Positions 1 through 5,427 of a stretch of 5,427 nucleotides of DNA are shown piece after piece; within the stretch, counting starts at the first letter, position 1, and every line of letters begins with the position of its first letter. The position numbers and the translations under genes are program-made. The DNA is taken from positions 1-5,427 of the forward strand of contig CAAFIS010000135.1 of assembly GCA_900763035.1 (NCBI GenBank). Direction: 5' to 3'. Origin of the DNA: Clostridia bacterium (GTDB taxonomy: Bacteria; Bacillota; Clostridia; Oscillospirales; Acutalibacteraceae). The notes under the pieces were generated by a model. It made no database searches and was not told the DNA's origin. It saw only the letters and a program-made list of their open reading frames with translations.

Positions 1-155
1 CCAAAAAAGTAAATACGAAAACGAACAAATTTTCGGCATGCGGCGAATGATCCCCGCGCCCGGCAGATCAGTTCGCACAATATTTACAGTTCATTCATAT
101 ATTCCCCGGCAGACGGGAGAATGATAAGAGCAGTAAACGATAGGGAGAGTGCGGG
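1..155. other. AT-rich leader upstream of the first operon
   Basis: This stretch is visibly richer in A and T than the rest of the window, which fits a promoter-bearing intergenic region. I could not find a -35/-10 pair with good spacing. The best -10-like element is TATATT at 98-103, but it has no convincing -35 partner 16-18 bases upstream. No open frame with a ribosome binding site is visible. The end of the preceding gene is not in the window. Confidence 0.4.
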
Positions 156-1043
156 ATGTTCGGCTACGTGCGCCTTTGCAAACCGGAGATCAAAATGGGC
201 GAATACGAACAGTACCGCGGCATCTACTGCACGCTGTGCCGCCGTCTGGGGCGGCGCTACGGGCTGCACGCCCGCATGACGCTCAGCTTCGATCTCACGT
301 TCCTCGCCCTGCTGCAAACGGCGCTCTCCCCGCAGTTCTCCGGCTTTCGGCCGGGACGCTGCTCGTTCAACGCGGCCAAGCGCTGCCCGCGCTGCACCGA
401 CACCGCGGCCATCGACCGCGCCGCCGACATCGGCGTACTGCTGACCTATCACAAGCTGCGCGACACGGCGGCGGACGAGCGGGGGCCAAAGCGGCTGGCC
501 GCCGTGCTGGCGCTGCCGCTCGCGTCGCTCGACCGCCGCCGCGCGCAAAAACGGCAGCCGGAGGCCGCGCGCCGCATCGCCGAGATGATGCAGGCGCAGG
601 CACGGCTCGAGCAAGAGCGCACCGACAAGATCGACGCGGCGGCGGACCCCTTCGCCGCTCTGCTCTCGTTCCTTGCCGCCGAAACGGCGCAGGATGAGCG
701 CGAGCGCCGCGTGCTCTCCCGGTTCGGCTACTGTCTGGGGCGCTGGATCTACCTGATCGACGCGACGGACGACCTGACCGAGGACGCCCGCCGCGGCCGC
801 TATAACCCCATCCTTCTCACGCACGGCATCGCGCGTGGGGACACGGCCGCCGCCGACCGGCTGCGCCCGGCCCAGCTGCCGGTGCTCAACGCCTGTCTGG
901 CACAGTGCATCGCCGCTTACGAGCTGCTGGATATCCGCCGTTTCGACGGCATCCTGCGCAACATCCTGCAAAAAGGGATGCCCGACGCCCAGCGCCGGGC
1001 CATCGCCGGAAAGGAAGAAACACATGGCACGCGATCCGTATGA
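156..1043 (+). CDS. DUF5685 family protein, function unknown
   Basis: A 295-residue soluble protein. Its N-terminus (MFGYVR..KPEIKMGEYEQYR, then a CxxC) matches my memory of the DUF5685 family of Clostridia, which has no assigned function. The ATG at 156 follows an AGGGAG ribosome binding site at 142-147. Visible features are a cysteine set at residues C25-x2-C28, C69 and C77-x2-C80 that could bind a metal, a YHKLRD segment at 98-103, an Arg/Ala-rich helical stretch at about 105-160, and an Asp-rich DATDDLTEDARRGRYNP segment at 202-218. The last motif resembles the second Asp-rich motif of squalene/phytoene synthases, but that link is inference. No signal peptide or membrane segment is seen. 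The 3' end overlaps the J-domain gene by 20 bases, suggesting translational coupling. The family call is fairly firm; the biochemical role is unknown. Confidence 0.85.
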   Translation: MFGYVRLCKPEIKMGEYEQYRGIYCTLCRRLGRRYGLHARMTLSFDLTFLALLQTALSPQFSGFRPGRCSFNAAKRCPRCTDTAAIDRAADIGVLLTYHKLRDTAADERGPKRLAAVLALPLASLDRRRAQKRQPEAARRIAEMMQAQARLEQERTDKIDAAADPFAALLSFLAAETAQDERERRVLSRFGYCLGRWIYLIDATDDLTEDARRGRYNPILLTHGIARGDTAAADRLRPAQLPVLNACLAQCIAAYELLDIRRFDGILRNILQKGMPDAQRRAIAGKEETHGTRSV

Positions 1044-1644
1044 GGTGCTCGGCATCTCCCCGTCCGCCACGGATGAGGAGGTCAGGACGGCCTACCGCGC
1101 ACTGGCGCGCAAATATCACCCCGACAATTATGTCGATAACCCCCTGTCGGATCTGGCGCAGGAAAAGATGCAGGAGATCAACGACGCTTACGACACGATC
1201 GTGCGCACCCGCAAGGCCGGCGGCACCACCGGGCAGAGCTACCGCACGGCACAGACCGGCGGCTACCGCACCGCCGGCAGCAGCTTTGCCGACGTGCGCC
1301 GTCTGCTCGCGCAGGACCGCCTGATGGATGCGGAGGTGCTGCTCGACGGCGTGCCCGCCCACGCCCGCGATGCGGAATGGTATTTCCTCAAGGGCACCGT
1401 GCTGTACAAAAAAGGCTGGCTGGAGGACGCATATGCGAACTTCCAGACCGCCTGCCGGATGGATCCCGGCAATGCGGAATACCGCGCCGCCCTCTCGCGC
1501 ATGAGCAGCGACCGCAGCACCGGCGGCTACCGCACCGCCGGCGGCAGCAGCGGCGGCTGCAGCGCCTGCGATGTTTGCACCACACTGTACTGCGCGGACT
1601 GCTGCTGCGAGTGCATGGGCGGCGACCTGATCCGCTGCTGCTGA
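1024..1644 (+). CDS. J-domain (DnaJ-like) protein with TPR-like segment and Cys-rich tail
   Basis: A 206-residue protein that starts inside the end of the DUF5685 gene. The ATG at 1024 follows AAGGA at 1011-1015 and places the J-domain at the very N-terminus (DPYEVLGISPSATDEEV). The J-domain spans about residues 4-64 with an intact HPD at 32-34, the motif needed to stimulate Hsp70 (DnaK) ATPase. A linker carries repeated YRTA units. Residues about 87-160 look helical and TPR-like (WYFLKGTVLYKKGWLEDAYANF, broken here: WYFLKGTVLY then KKGWLEDAYANF). The C-terminus (179-206) holds ten cysteines spaced C-x2-C-x2-C-x4-C-x2-CCC-x-C-x7-CC. The DnaJ zinc finger and substrate-binding domains are absent, so this is a type III J-protein and not DnaJ itself. 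The tail could bind metal, be lipidated or form disulfides; the sequence does not decide. It probably directs Hsp70 to a client or site connected with its operon partners. Confidence 0.92.
   Translation: MARDPYEVLGISPSATDEEVRTAYRALARKYHPDNYVDNPLSDLAQEKMQEINDAYDTIVRTRKAGGTTGQSYRTAQTGGYRTAGSSFADVRRLLAQDRLMDAEVLLDGVPAHARDAEWYFLKGTVLYKKGWLEDAYANFQTACRMDPGNAEYRAALSRMSSDRSTGGYRTAGGSSGGCSACDVCTTLYCADCCCECMGGDLIRCC
1255..1278 (+). repeat. 24-base direct repeat, copy 1, inside the J-domain gene
   Basis: This copy is identical over 24 bases to 1519-1542 and lies in the same reading frame, 264 bases (88 codons) away. It encodes TGGYRTAG at residues 78-85 of the J-domain protein. A related, less exact YRTA unit lies just upstream at residues 73-76. 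Confidence 0.85.
1519..1542 (+). repeat. 24-base direct repeat, copy 2, inside the J-domain gene
   Basis: Second in-frame copy of the repeat at 1255-1278, encoding TGGYRTAG at residues 166-173. The two copies bracket the TPR-like segment, and the second leads straight into the glycine/serine run and the Cys-rich tail. Confidence 0.85.
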
Positions 1645-1669
1645 CCCAAAGGAACGGAGGAAAACGACG

Positions 1670-2233
1670 ATGGCGAATGGCCCTTCCGCCAAAAAGCCGA
1701 AAACTGCCGCCGCCGTCGCCTTCTGCGGCGTGATGAGCGCGCTTTCGTTGCTGCTTTTGCTGCTGACCGCCGTCCCGGTGACCGAGATCAGTCTGGCCGC
1801 GCTGGCGGGGCTGACCGCCGTTCCCGTGGTCATCGAGGTCGGGCGGCGCTTCGGCCTGCTGCAATACGCCGCCGTCGCCGTACTGTCGCTGCTGCTCGTC
1901 CCCACGATGGAGGGCAAAGCGCTGTACATCGCCTTTTTCGGCTATTATCCGGTATTCAAATCGTTCATCGAGCAGCGCCGTCTGCCCCGCGCGGCGGAAT
2001 GGGTGCTCAAGCTTTTGGTGTTCAACGCCGCCACCGTGGCGGCTTATCTGATCATGCTGCGCTTTTTCGGGCTCGATCCCCAGTCGTTCACGATCGGCGG
2101 CGTGCCGCTGCCGTGGGTGTTCCTGCTGCTCGGCAACGGCGTGTTCGTGCTGTACGACTGGTGCATGACCCGCCTGATCGACCTGTATCTTGCCCGGTTC
2201 CACGCCCGCGTCCGGCGGCTGTTCCGGTTTTGA
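1670..2233 (+). CDS. Multi-pass membrane protein, function unknown
   Basis: A 187-residue hydrophobic protein. A short basic N-terminus (KKPK at 8-11) is followed by membrane segments at about 14-36, 40-57, 61-78, 84-100 (weaker), 110-131 and 145-165, then a very basic C-terminus (HARVRRLFRF) that is probably cytoplasmic. The ATG at 1670 follows GGAGG at 1656-1660. It starts 25 bases after the J-domain gene stops, is the last gene of the operon, and ends just before a terminator. Its size and the small, Gly/Ala-rich helices recall S-components of ECF vitamin transporters, and I recall similar unnamed proteins in Clostridia, but I see no substrate-specific motif and no ECF ATPase gene nearby. 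It could be a membrane anchor or partner for the two upstream products. Membrane location is well supported; the function is not known. Confidence 0.8.
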   Translation: MANGPSAKKPKTAAAVAFCGVMSALSLLLLLLTAVPVTEISLAALAGLTAVPVVIEVGRRFGLLQYAAVAVLSLLLVPTMEGKALYIAFFGYYPVFKSFIEQRRLPRAAEWVLKLLVFNAATVAAYLIMLRFFGLDPQSFTIGGVPLPWVFLLLGNGVFVLYDWCMTRLIDLYLARFHARVRRLFRF

Positions 2234-2239
2234 TCCTTC

Positions 2240-2279
2240 GCCTATGCGACGCACGCAAGTGCAGCGCATAGGCTTTTTT
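2240..2279 (+). terminator. Intrinsic terminator closing the first operon
   Basis: A 9-bp stem (2240-2248 with 2265-2273) is topped by a 2x2 internal loop, a 4-bp GCAC/GTGC stem and a GCAA tetraloop (2255-2258), and is followed by six T (2274-2279). It begins 7 bases after the membrane-protein stop codon. There is no T-run on the other side, so it acts only in the + direction. It separates the DUF5685 operon from the regulator operon. Confidence 0.93.
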
Positions 2280-2298
2280 GCAGGATGAAAAGATCCGC

Positions 2299-2327
2299 TT
2301 GCATTTTTGCGCGGGATGGAGTACAAT
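2299..2327 (+). promoter_or_regulatory. Sigma-70/SigA-type promoter of the RpiR-led operon
   Basis: TTGCAT at 2299-2304 (the TTG core of the -35) and TACAAT at 2322-2327 (5 of 6 to the -10 consensus) are separated by 17 bases. The position directly after a terminator and about 45 bases before the next start codon supports it. Transcription would start near 2333-2335, leaving a short leader of about 40 bases. Confidence 0.75.
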
Positions 2328-2357
2328 GACCGGGTGACGGACCATATCCGGCCCAAA

Positions 2358-2364
2358 AGAGGAG
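2358..2364 (+). promoter_or_regulatory. Ribosome binding site that fixes the RpiR-family gene start
   Basis: AGAGGAG lies 8 bases before the ATG at 2373. The same frame is open from a TTG at 2307, but that codon sits inside the promoter and has no ribosome binding site, so 2373 is the start. Confidence 0.85.
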
Positions 2365-2372
2365 ATGCGGGA

Positions 2373-3251
2373 ATGAAAGCGACATTGACGGAACTGATCT
2401 TGGCACACGAGGCGGGGTTCTCCAAGGGGCAGCGGCGCATCGCCCGGTTCATTTTGGAGCATTATGACGAGGCGGCCTTCATGACGGCGCTGCGCCTCGG
2501 CGACGAGGTCGGCGTCAGCGAATCCACGGTCGTCCGCTTCGCGGCAGAGCTGGGCTTCTCCGGCTATCCGCAGATGCAGAAGGCGATGCAGGAGCTGATC
2601 CGCAGCAAGCTGACGCTCACCCAGCGGCTGGAGGTCACCCGCGCACGCATGGAGGACGACGAGGTGCTGCGCAGCGTCGCGACCAGCGACATCGCCAACA
2701 TCCGGCAGACGCTGGAGGAGATGGATCCGCAGGCGTTCTTCTCCGCCGTCGCGGCGCTGACCGCCGCCCGGCAGGTGTATGTGTTCGGCGCGGGCAGCTG
2801 TAAGGCGCTCGCCTCGTTCTTCACGCACTATCTGCAGCTGCTGCTCGGCAGCCGGGTGCATCTGCTGTCCTCCTCCAGCCAAAACGAGATCTTCGAGGAG
2901 ATGCTCGATATCGGCAGCGGGGATGCCATCGTCGGCATCAGCTTCCCGCGCTATTCCAGCAAAGCGCCGCGCGTGCTGCATTTCGCCCGCCAGCGCGGCG
3001 CGTCCGTGATCGCGGTCACGGATGGCCCCCTCTCTCCCATCGCACCATATGCCGGCATCCTTCTGCCCGCGCACAGCGATATGGCCTCGGTCGTCGATTC
3101 GCTCGTCGCGCCGCTGAGCGTCATCAACGCATTGATCGTGGCAATCTCGCTGCGCACGATGGAGCAGAACCGCGAAAGGTTCGAGGAGCTGGAGGGCCTG
3201 TGGAACGACTATAAAGTCTACGAAAAGATCGACGAAACGGAGAAGAGCTGA
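2373..3251 (+). CDS. RpiR/MurR-family transcriptional regulator (HTH + SIS)
   Basis: A 292-residue regulator of the size usual for the family. The N-terminal HTH domain covers about residues 3-79, with the helix-turn-helix around LGDEVGVSESTVVRFAAEL (42-60) followed by the typical GFSGYPQ (61-67). The C-terminal SIS domain covers about 125-255, with VFGAGSCKALA (137-147) as the phosphosugar-binding start and ISFPRYS (189-195). Members of this family bind sugar phosphates or related metabolites and repress or activate nearby genes. No sugar-metabolism gene is visible here. The regulator has its own promoter and ends 3 bases before the flavoprotein gene, so it is probably co-transcribed with that gene, cmk and ispH and may be autoregulated. 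The family assignment is firm; the effector and targets cannot be read from the sequence. Confidence 0.95.
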   Translation: MKATLTELILAHEAGFSKGQRRIARFILEHYDEAAFMTALRLGDEVGVSESTVVRFAAELGFSGYPQMQKAMQELIRSKLTLTQRLEVTRARMEDDEVLRSVATSDIANIRQTLEEMDPQAFFSAVAALTAARQVYVFGAGSCKALASFFTHYLQLLLGSRVHLLSSSSQNEIFEEMLDIGSGDAIVGISFPRYSSKAPRVLHFARQRGASVIAVTDGPLSPIAPYAGILLPAHSDMASVVDSLVAPLSVINALIVAISLRTMEQNRERFEELEGLWNDYKVYEKIDETEKS

Positions 3252-3254
3252 GCC

Positions 3255-4484
3255 ATGCGCGTTTTGATCGTCGGCGGCGGGGCCGCCGGACTGATGGCGG
3301 CGGGCACCGCCGCCCGGCAGGGCCACACCGTGACCGTGCTCGAGCGCAATGCCCGCCCCGCGCGCAAGGTCATGATCACCGGCAAGGGGCGCTGCAACGT
3401 CACCAACGCCTGCACCGTACCGGAGGTGATCGCTCAGGTACGGCACAACGCCCGGTTTTTGTACAGTGCGCTCACGGCGTTCACGCCGCAGGACACGGTC
3501 GCTTTTTTCGAGGCTCTGGGCGTCCCGCTCAAGACCGAGCGCGGCGGCCGGGTGTTCCCGGTATCCGATAAGGCGGTCGATATCGTCGATGCGCTCGTCG
3601 GACAGGCCAAAACGGCGGGCGTGCACTTCCTGCAGGGGCGCGCCGCGCACCTGCTGACACAGGACGGCCGCTGCACCGGCGTCACCACGCAGGAAGGGAT
3701 GTCGATCCCGGCGGATGCCGTGATCGTGGCCACCGGCGGCGCATCATATCCGGGCACCGGCTCCACCGGCGACGGCTACGCCCTCGCCGCCGAGGCCGGC
3801 CACACGGTCGTCCCGCCGCGCGCGTCGCTCGTCGGGCTGTCGTCGCCGGATCTGTTCTGCCTCGATCTGCAGGGTCTCTCCCCCAAAAACGTCACCCTCA
3901 CACTGACCGATACGCAAAAAAACAAGGTACTGTACCGCGAGCTGGGCGAGATGCTGTTCACCCACTTCGGTGTCAGCGGCCCGCTGGTGCTCACCGCCAG
4001 CACGTATATGGACGATCCGTCGCCGGGGCGTTACGCCCTCTCGCTCGACTGGAAGCCCGGCCTGACGCCGGAGCAGCTCGATCTGCGCCTGCAGCGCGAC
4101 CTGACCGAACGGGCGAACACCGACCTCGGCAATGCGCTCGGCAAATTGCTGCCGCGCGCGCTGATCCCCGTCGTTCTGCGGCAGACCGGCATCTCCGCCG
4201 GCAAAAAGGCGCGGGACGTGACCAAGGCGGAGCGCCGCGCGCTCGCCGCATACCTCAAGGCCATGCCGATCCGCGTCGACGGGCCACGCCCGCTCGAGGA
4301 GGCGATCGTCACCGCCGGCGGCGTCAGCGTGCGCGAGGTCGATGCCCGCACCATGGCCTCCAAACGCCTGCCCGGCCTGTACTTCGCCGGCGAGGTGCTG
4401 GATGTCGACGCCTGTACCGGCGGCTTCAATCTCCAGATCGCATTTTCCACCGGCGTCGCCGCCGGGACACATCTTGACGCATAA
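3255..4484 (+). CDS. FAD-dependent flavoprotein, HI0933/YhiN/BaiN-like family
   Basis: A 409-residue protein, full length for the family. Residues 1-31 form a Rossmann FAD-binding unit (GGGAAG at 7-12, acidic E30 ending strand 2). Further family signatures are GKGRCN at 43-48, ATGGASYPGTGSTGDGY at 159-175, HFGVSGP at 237-243, and the C-terminal FAD-contacting block from TAGGVS (353-358) through GLYFAGEVLDVDACTGGFNL (374-393) to AFSTG (396-400). The ATG at 3255 follows GGAGAAGAG at 3239-3247, just 3 bases after the regulator stop. Members are annotated as NAD(P)/FAD-dependent oxidoreductase, aminoacetone oxidase-like or BaiN-like (bile-acid reductase). None of these substrates can be inferred here, and its place beside cmk and ispH suggests a conserved housekeeping role. 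It is predicted to be cytoplasmic. Confidence 0.95.
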   Translation: MRVLIVGGGAAGLMAAGTAARQGHTVTVLERNARPARKVMITGKGRCNVTNACTVPEVIAQVRHNARFLYSALTAFTPQDTVAFFEALGVPLKTERGGRVFPVSDKAVDIVDALVGQAKTAGVHFLQGRAAHLLTQDGRCTGVTTQEGMSIPADAVIVATGGASYPGTGSTGDGYALAAEAGHTVVPPRASLVGLSSPDLFCLDLQGLSPKNVTLTLTDTQKNKVLYRELGEMLFTHFGVSGPLVLTASTYMDDPSPGRYALSLDWKPGLTPEQLDLRLQRDLTERANTDLGNALGKLLPRALIPVVLRQTGISAGKKARDVTKAERRALAAYLKAMPIRVDGPRPLEEAIVTAGGVSVREVDARTMASKRLPGLYFAGEVLDVDACTGGFNLQIAFSTGVAAGTHLDA

Positions 4485-4501
4485 CGGAAAGGAACATCAC
4501 C

Positions 4502-5188
4502 ATGACCAAGACCATCGATCATCCGTTCGCCGTCGCGATCGACGGCCCCGCCGGTGCGGGCAAAAGCACGATCGCCCGTGCGCTCGCCGCGCAGCTGTCG
4601 TTCATCTATGTCGATACCGGCGCGCTCTACCGCACGATCGGGCTGTCCATGCTCACGCGCGGCATTGACATAAACGATCCCGCCGCCGTCGCCGCGTCGC
4701 TCGACGGTATCACCGTCGCCCTGCGGTATGTCGACGGCGAGCAGCGCGTGTTTTTGAACGGCGAGGACGTCAGCGGCCGCATCCGCACGCCGGAGGTGTC
4801 CATGGCGGCCTCCAAGGTGTCCGCCGTGCCGCAGGTGCGCGCCTTCCTGCTCAAAACGCAGCGGGATATGGCGGCCGCGCAGCCGGTGATCATGGACGGG
4901 CGCGACATCGGCACCACGATCCTGCCGAATGCGGACGTCAAGATCTTCCTCACCGCCTCGCCGGAGGCGCGCGCACAGCGCCGCTTCAGGGAATTGGCCG
5001 AAAAAGGCACCCCCGCCCCGTATGACGAGGTGCTGCGCGACATGGTGCAGCGCGACTACGATGACGAGCATCGTGCGGTTTCCCCGCTGCGGCGGGCGGA
5101 GGATGCCGTGCTCGTCGACACCAGCGACCTGACGCTGGAGGGCTCCATCGACGCCCTGCGGCAGATCGTCACGGCGCGTCTGCGCTGA
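4502..5188 (+). CDS. cmk: Cytidylate kinase (CMP/dCMP kinase)
   Basis: A 228-residue protein, typical for bacterial Cmk. It transfers phosphate from ATP to CMP or dCMP to make CDP or dCDP, an essential step in pyrimidine salvage and nucleotide balance in the cytoplasm. Visible signatures are the Walker A loop GPAGAGKST (15-23), DTGALYR (38-44), the CMP-binding DGRDIGT (132-138), and the lid/C-terminal block RDYDDEHRAVSPLRRAEDA (184-202) followed by VDTS (205-208). The ATG at 4502 follows AAAGGA at 4488-4493 and lies 17 bases after the flavoprotein stop. The next gene, ispH, starts 21 bases after its stop. All key residues look intact. Confidence 0.97.
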   Translation: MTKTIDHPFAVAIDGPAGAGKSTIARALAAQLSFIYVDTGALYRTIGLSMLTRGIDINDPAAVAASLDGITVALRYVDGEQRVFLNGEDVSGRIRTPEVSMAASKVSAVPQVRAFLLKTQRDMAAAQPVIMDGRDIGTTILPNADVKIFLTASPEARAQRRFRELAEKGTPAPYDEVLRDMVQRDYDDEHRAVSPLRRAEDAVLVDTSDLTLEGSIDALRQIVTARLR

Positions 5189-5194
5189 TTGCAG

Positions 5195-5202
5195 AAAGGA
5201 GG
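5195..5202 (+). promoter_or_regulatory. Strong ribosome binding site that selects a TTG start for ispH
   Basis: AAAGGAGG sits 7 bases before the TTG at 5210. No in-frame ATG lies between this site and the conserved IspH N-terminus, so the TTG is the start. Confidence 0.88.
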
Positions 5203-5209
5203 GCGTCCC

Positions 5210-5427
5210 TTGCCCGTCATCTTGGCCAAAAGCGCCGGCTTCTGCTTCGGTGTCAGCCGGGCGGTCGCCCGCGTCGAGGAGCTGCTCGCCGCCGGTGAGC
5301 GGGTATGCACCCTCGGTCCGATCATCCACAACCCGCAGGTCGTGGGGCAGCTCGCCGCGCGCGGCGTCACGATCGCCGACCGGCCGGAGGACACACCGGC
5401 AGGCGCGGTGCTCGTCATCCGCTCCCA
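5210..5427 (+). CDS. ispH: 4-hydroxy-3-methylbut-2-enyl diphosphate reductase, N-terminal part (cut by the window edge)
   Basis: The first 72 codons of IspH, the iron-sulfur enzyme that makes IPP and DMAPP from HMBPP in the last step of the MEP isoprenoid pathway. The start is a TTG (read as Met), fixed by a strong ribosome binding site and by the expected N-terminus, ILAKSAGFCFGV. C12 is the first of the three [4Fe-4S] ligands, and GPIIHNPQVV at 36-45 supplies the conserved substrate-binding His (H40). The other two cysteine ligands lie beyond the window. The frame is open to the last base. In many Clostridia this protein is fused to, or followed by, ribosomal protein S1; that cannot be judged here. 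It follows cmk by 21 bases and is probably in the same transcript. Confidence 0.95.
   Translation, partial: MPVILAKSAGFCFGVSRAVARVEELLAAGERVCTLGPIIHNPQVVGQLAARGVTIADRPEDTPAGAVLVIRS

Noticed and set aside
36..41. GCATGC palindrome in the leader
   Set aside because: Six bases is too short to mean anything without a longer dyad around it.
72..103. Candidate promoter for the first operon (TTCGCA and TATATT)
   Set aside because: The spacer is 20 bases and the -35 match is poor, so it is not listed as a promoter.
835..1023. Upstream start giving the J-domain protein 63 extra residues
   Set aside because: The extension overlaps the conserved Asp-rich and C-terminal part of the DUF5685 gene in another frame. 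The ATG at 1024 has a ribosome binding site and begins exactly at the J-domain.
84..1070. 328-codon open frame on the minus strand
   Set aside because: It is antisense to the DUF5685 gene, which has a proper ribosome binding site and family N-terminus. Its composition is typical of a shadow frame.
2307..2372. Upstream TTG start giving the regulator 22 extra residues
   Set aside because: The TTG lies between the -35 and -10 elements, so it would not be in the transcript, and it has no ribosome binding site. The ATG at 2373 has both support and the expected family N-terminus.
1388..2452. 354-codon open frame on the minus strand
   Set aside because: It covers the J-protein tail, the membrane protein, a terminator and a promoter, and its translation has no domain-like features.
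2088..3650. 520-codon open frame on the minus strand
   Set aside because: It lies opposite the well-supported regulator, part of the membrane-protein gene and the flavoprotein gene, crosses the promoter and terminator, and its Arg/His/Gln/Gly-rich composition shows no recognisable domain. It is a GC-codon shadow.
4031..5329. 432-codon open frame on the minus strand
   Set aside because: It is antisense to the flavoprotein, all of cmk and the start of ispH, each of which has intact family motifs. No domain is recognisable in it.

Overview
The window looks like chromosomal DNA from a GC-rich member of the Clostridia (Firmicutes), most likely close to the Oscillospiraceae/Ruminococcaceae. Three things point there: strong purine-rich ribosome binding sites before every gene, the run of FAD-flavoprotein / cytidylate kinase / IspH genes, and a DUF5685 gene next to a J-domain protein with a cysteine-rich tail. 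This placement rests on remembered family distribution, not on a search. All real genes are on the + strand and densely packed. The long minus-strand reading frames are GC-driven shadows.

Region 1 (about 1-2279) is a three-gene operon. After a relatively AT-rich leader come a DUF5685 protein (156-1043), a J-domain/TPR-like protein with a ten-cysteine tail (1024-1644, overlapping the first gene by 20 bases), and a small multi-pass membrane protein (1670-2233). It closes with a clear intrinsic terminator (2240-2279). None of the three products has a function I can name with confidence. Together they look like a little-described module: a possible metal-binding helical protein, an Hsp70 co-chaperone-like protein and a membrane partner.

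Region 2 (about 2299 to the right edge) is a second transcription unit with its own sigma-70-type promoter (2299-2327). It encodes an RpiR/MurR-family regulator with an SIS sugar-phosphate-binding domain (2373-3251), an HI0933/YhiN/BaiN-type FAD flavoprotein (3255-4484), cytidylate kinase Cmk (4502-5188), and the start of IspH, the last enzyme of the MEP isoprenoid pathway (5210 to the edge, TTG start). The genes are 3, 17 and 21 bases apart, so they are probably co-transcribed under a phosphosugar-sensing regulator at the operon head. The right edge cuts IspH after about 72 codons.

No tRNA, rRNA, CRISPR array, insertion sequence or phage feature was seen. The most interesting points are the DUF5685/J-protein/membrane-protein module, a possible isoprenoid-synthase-like Asp motif in the DUF5685 protein, and an RpiR-type regulator leading a housekeeping operon.
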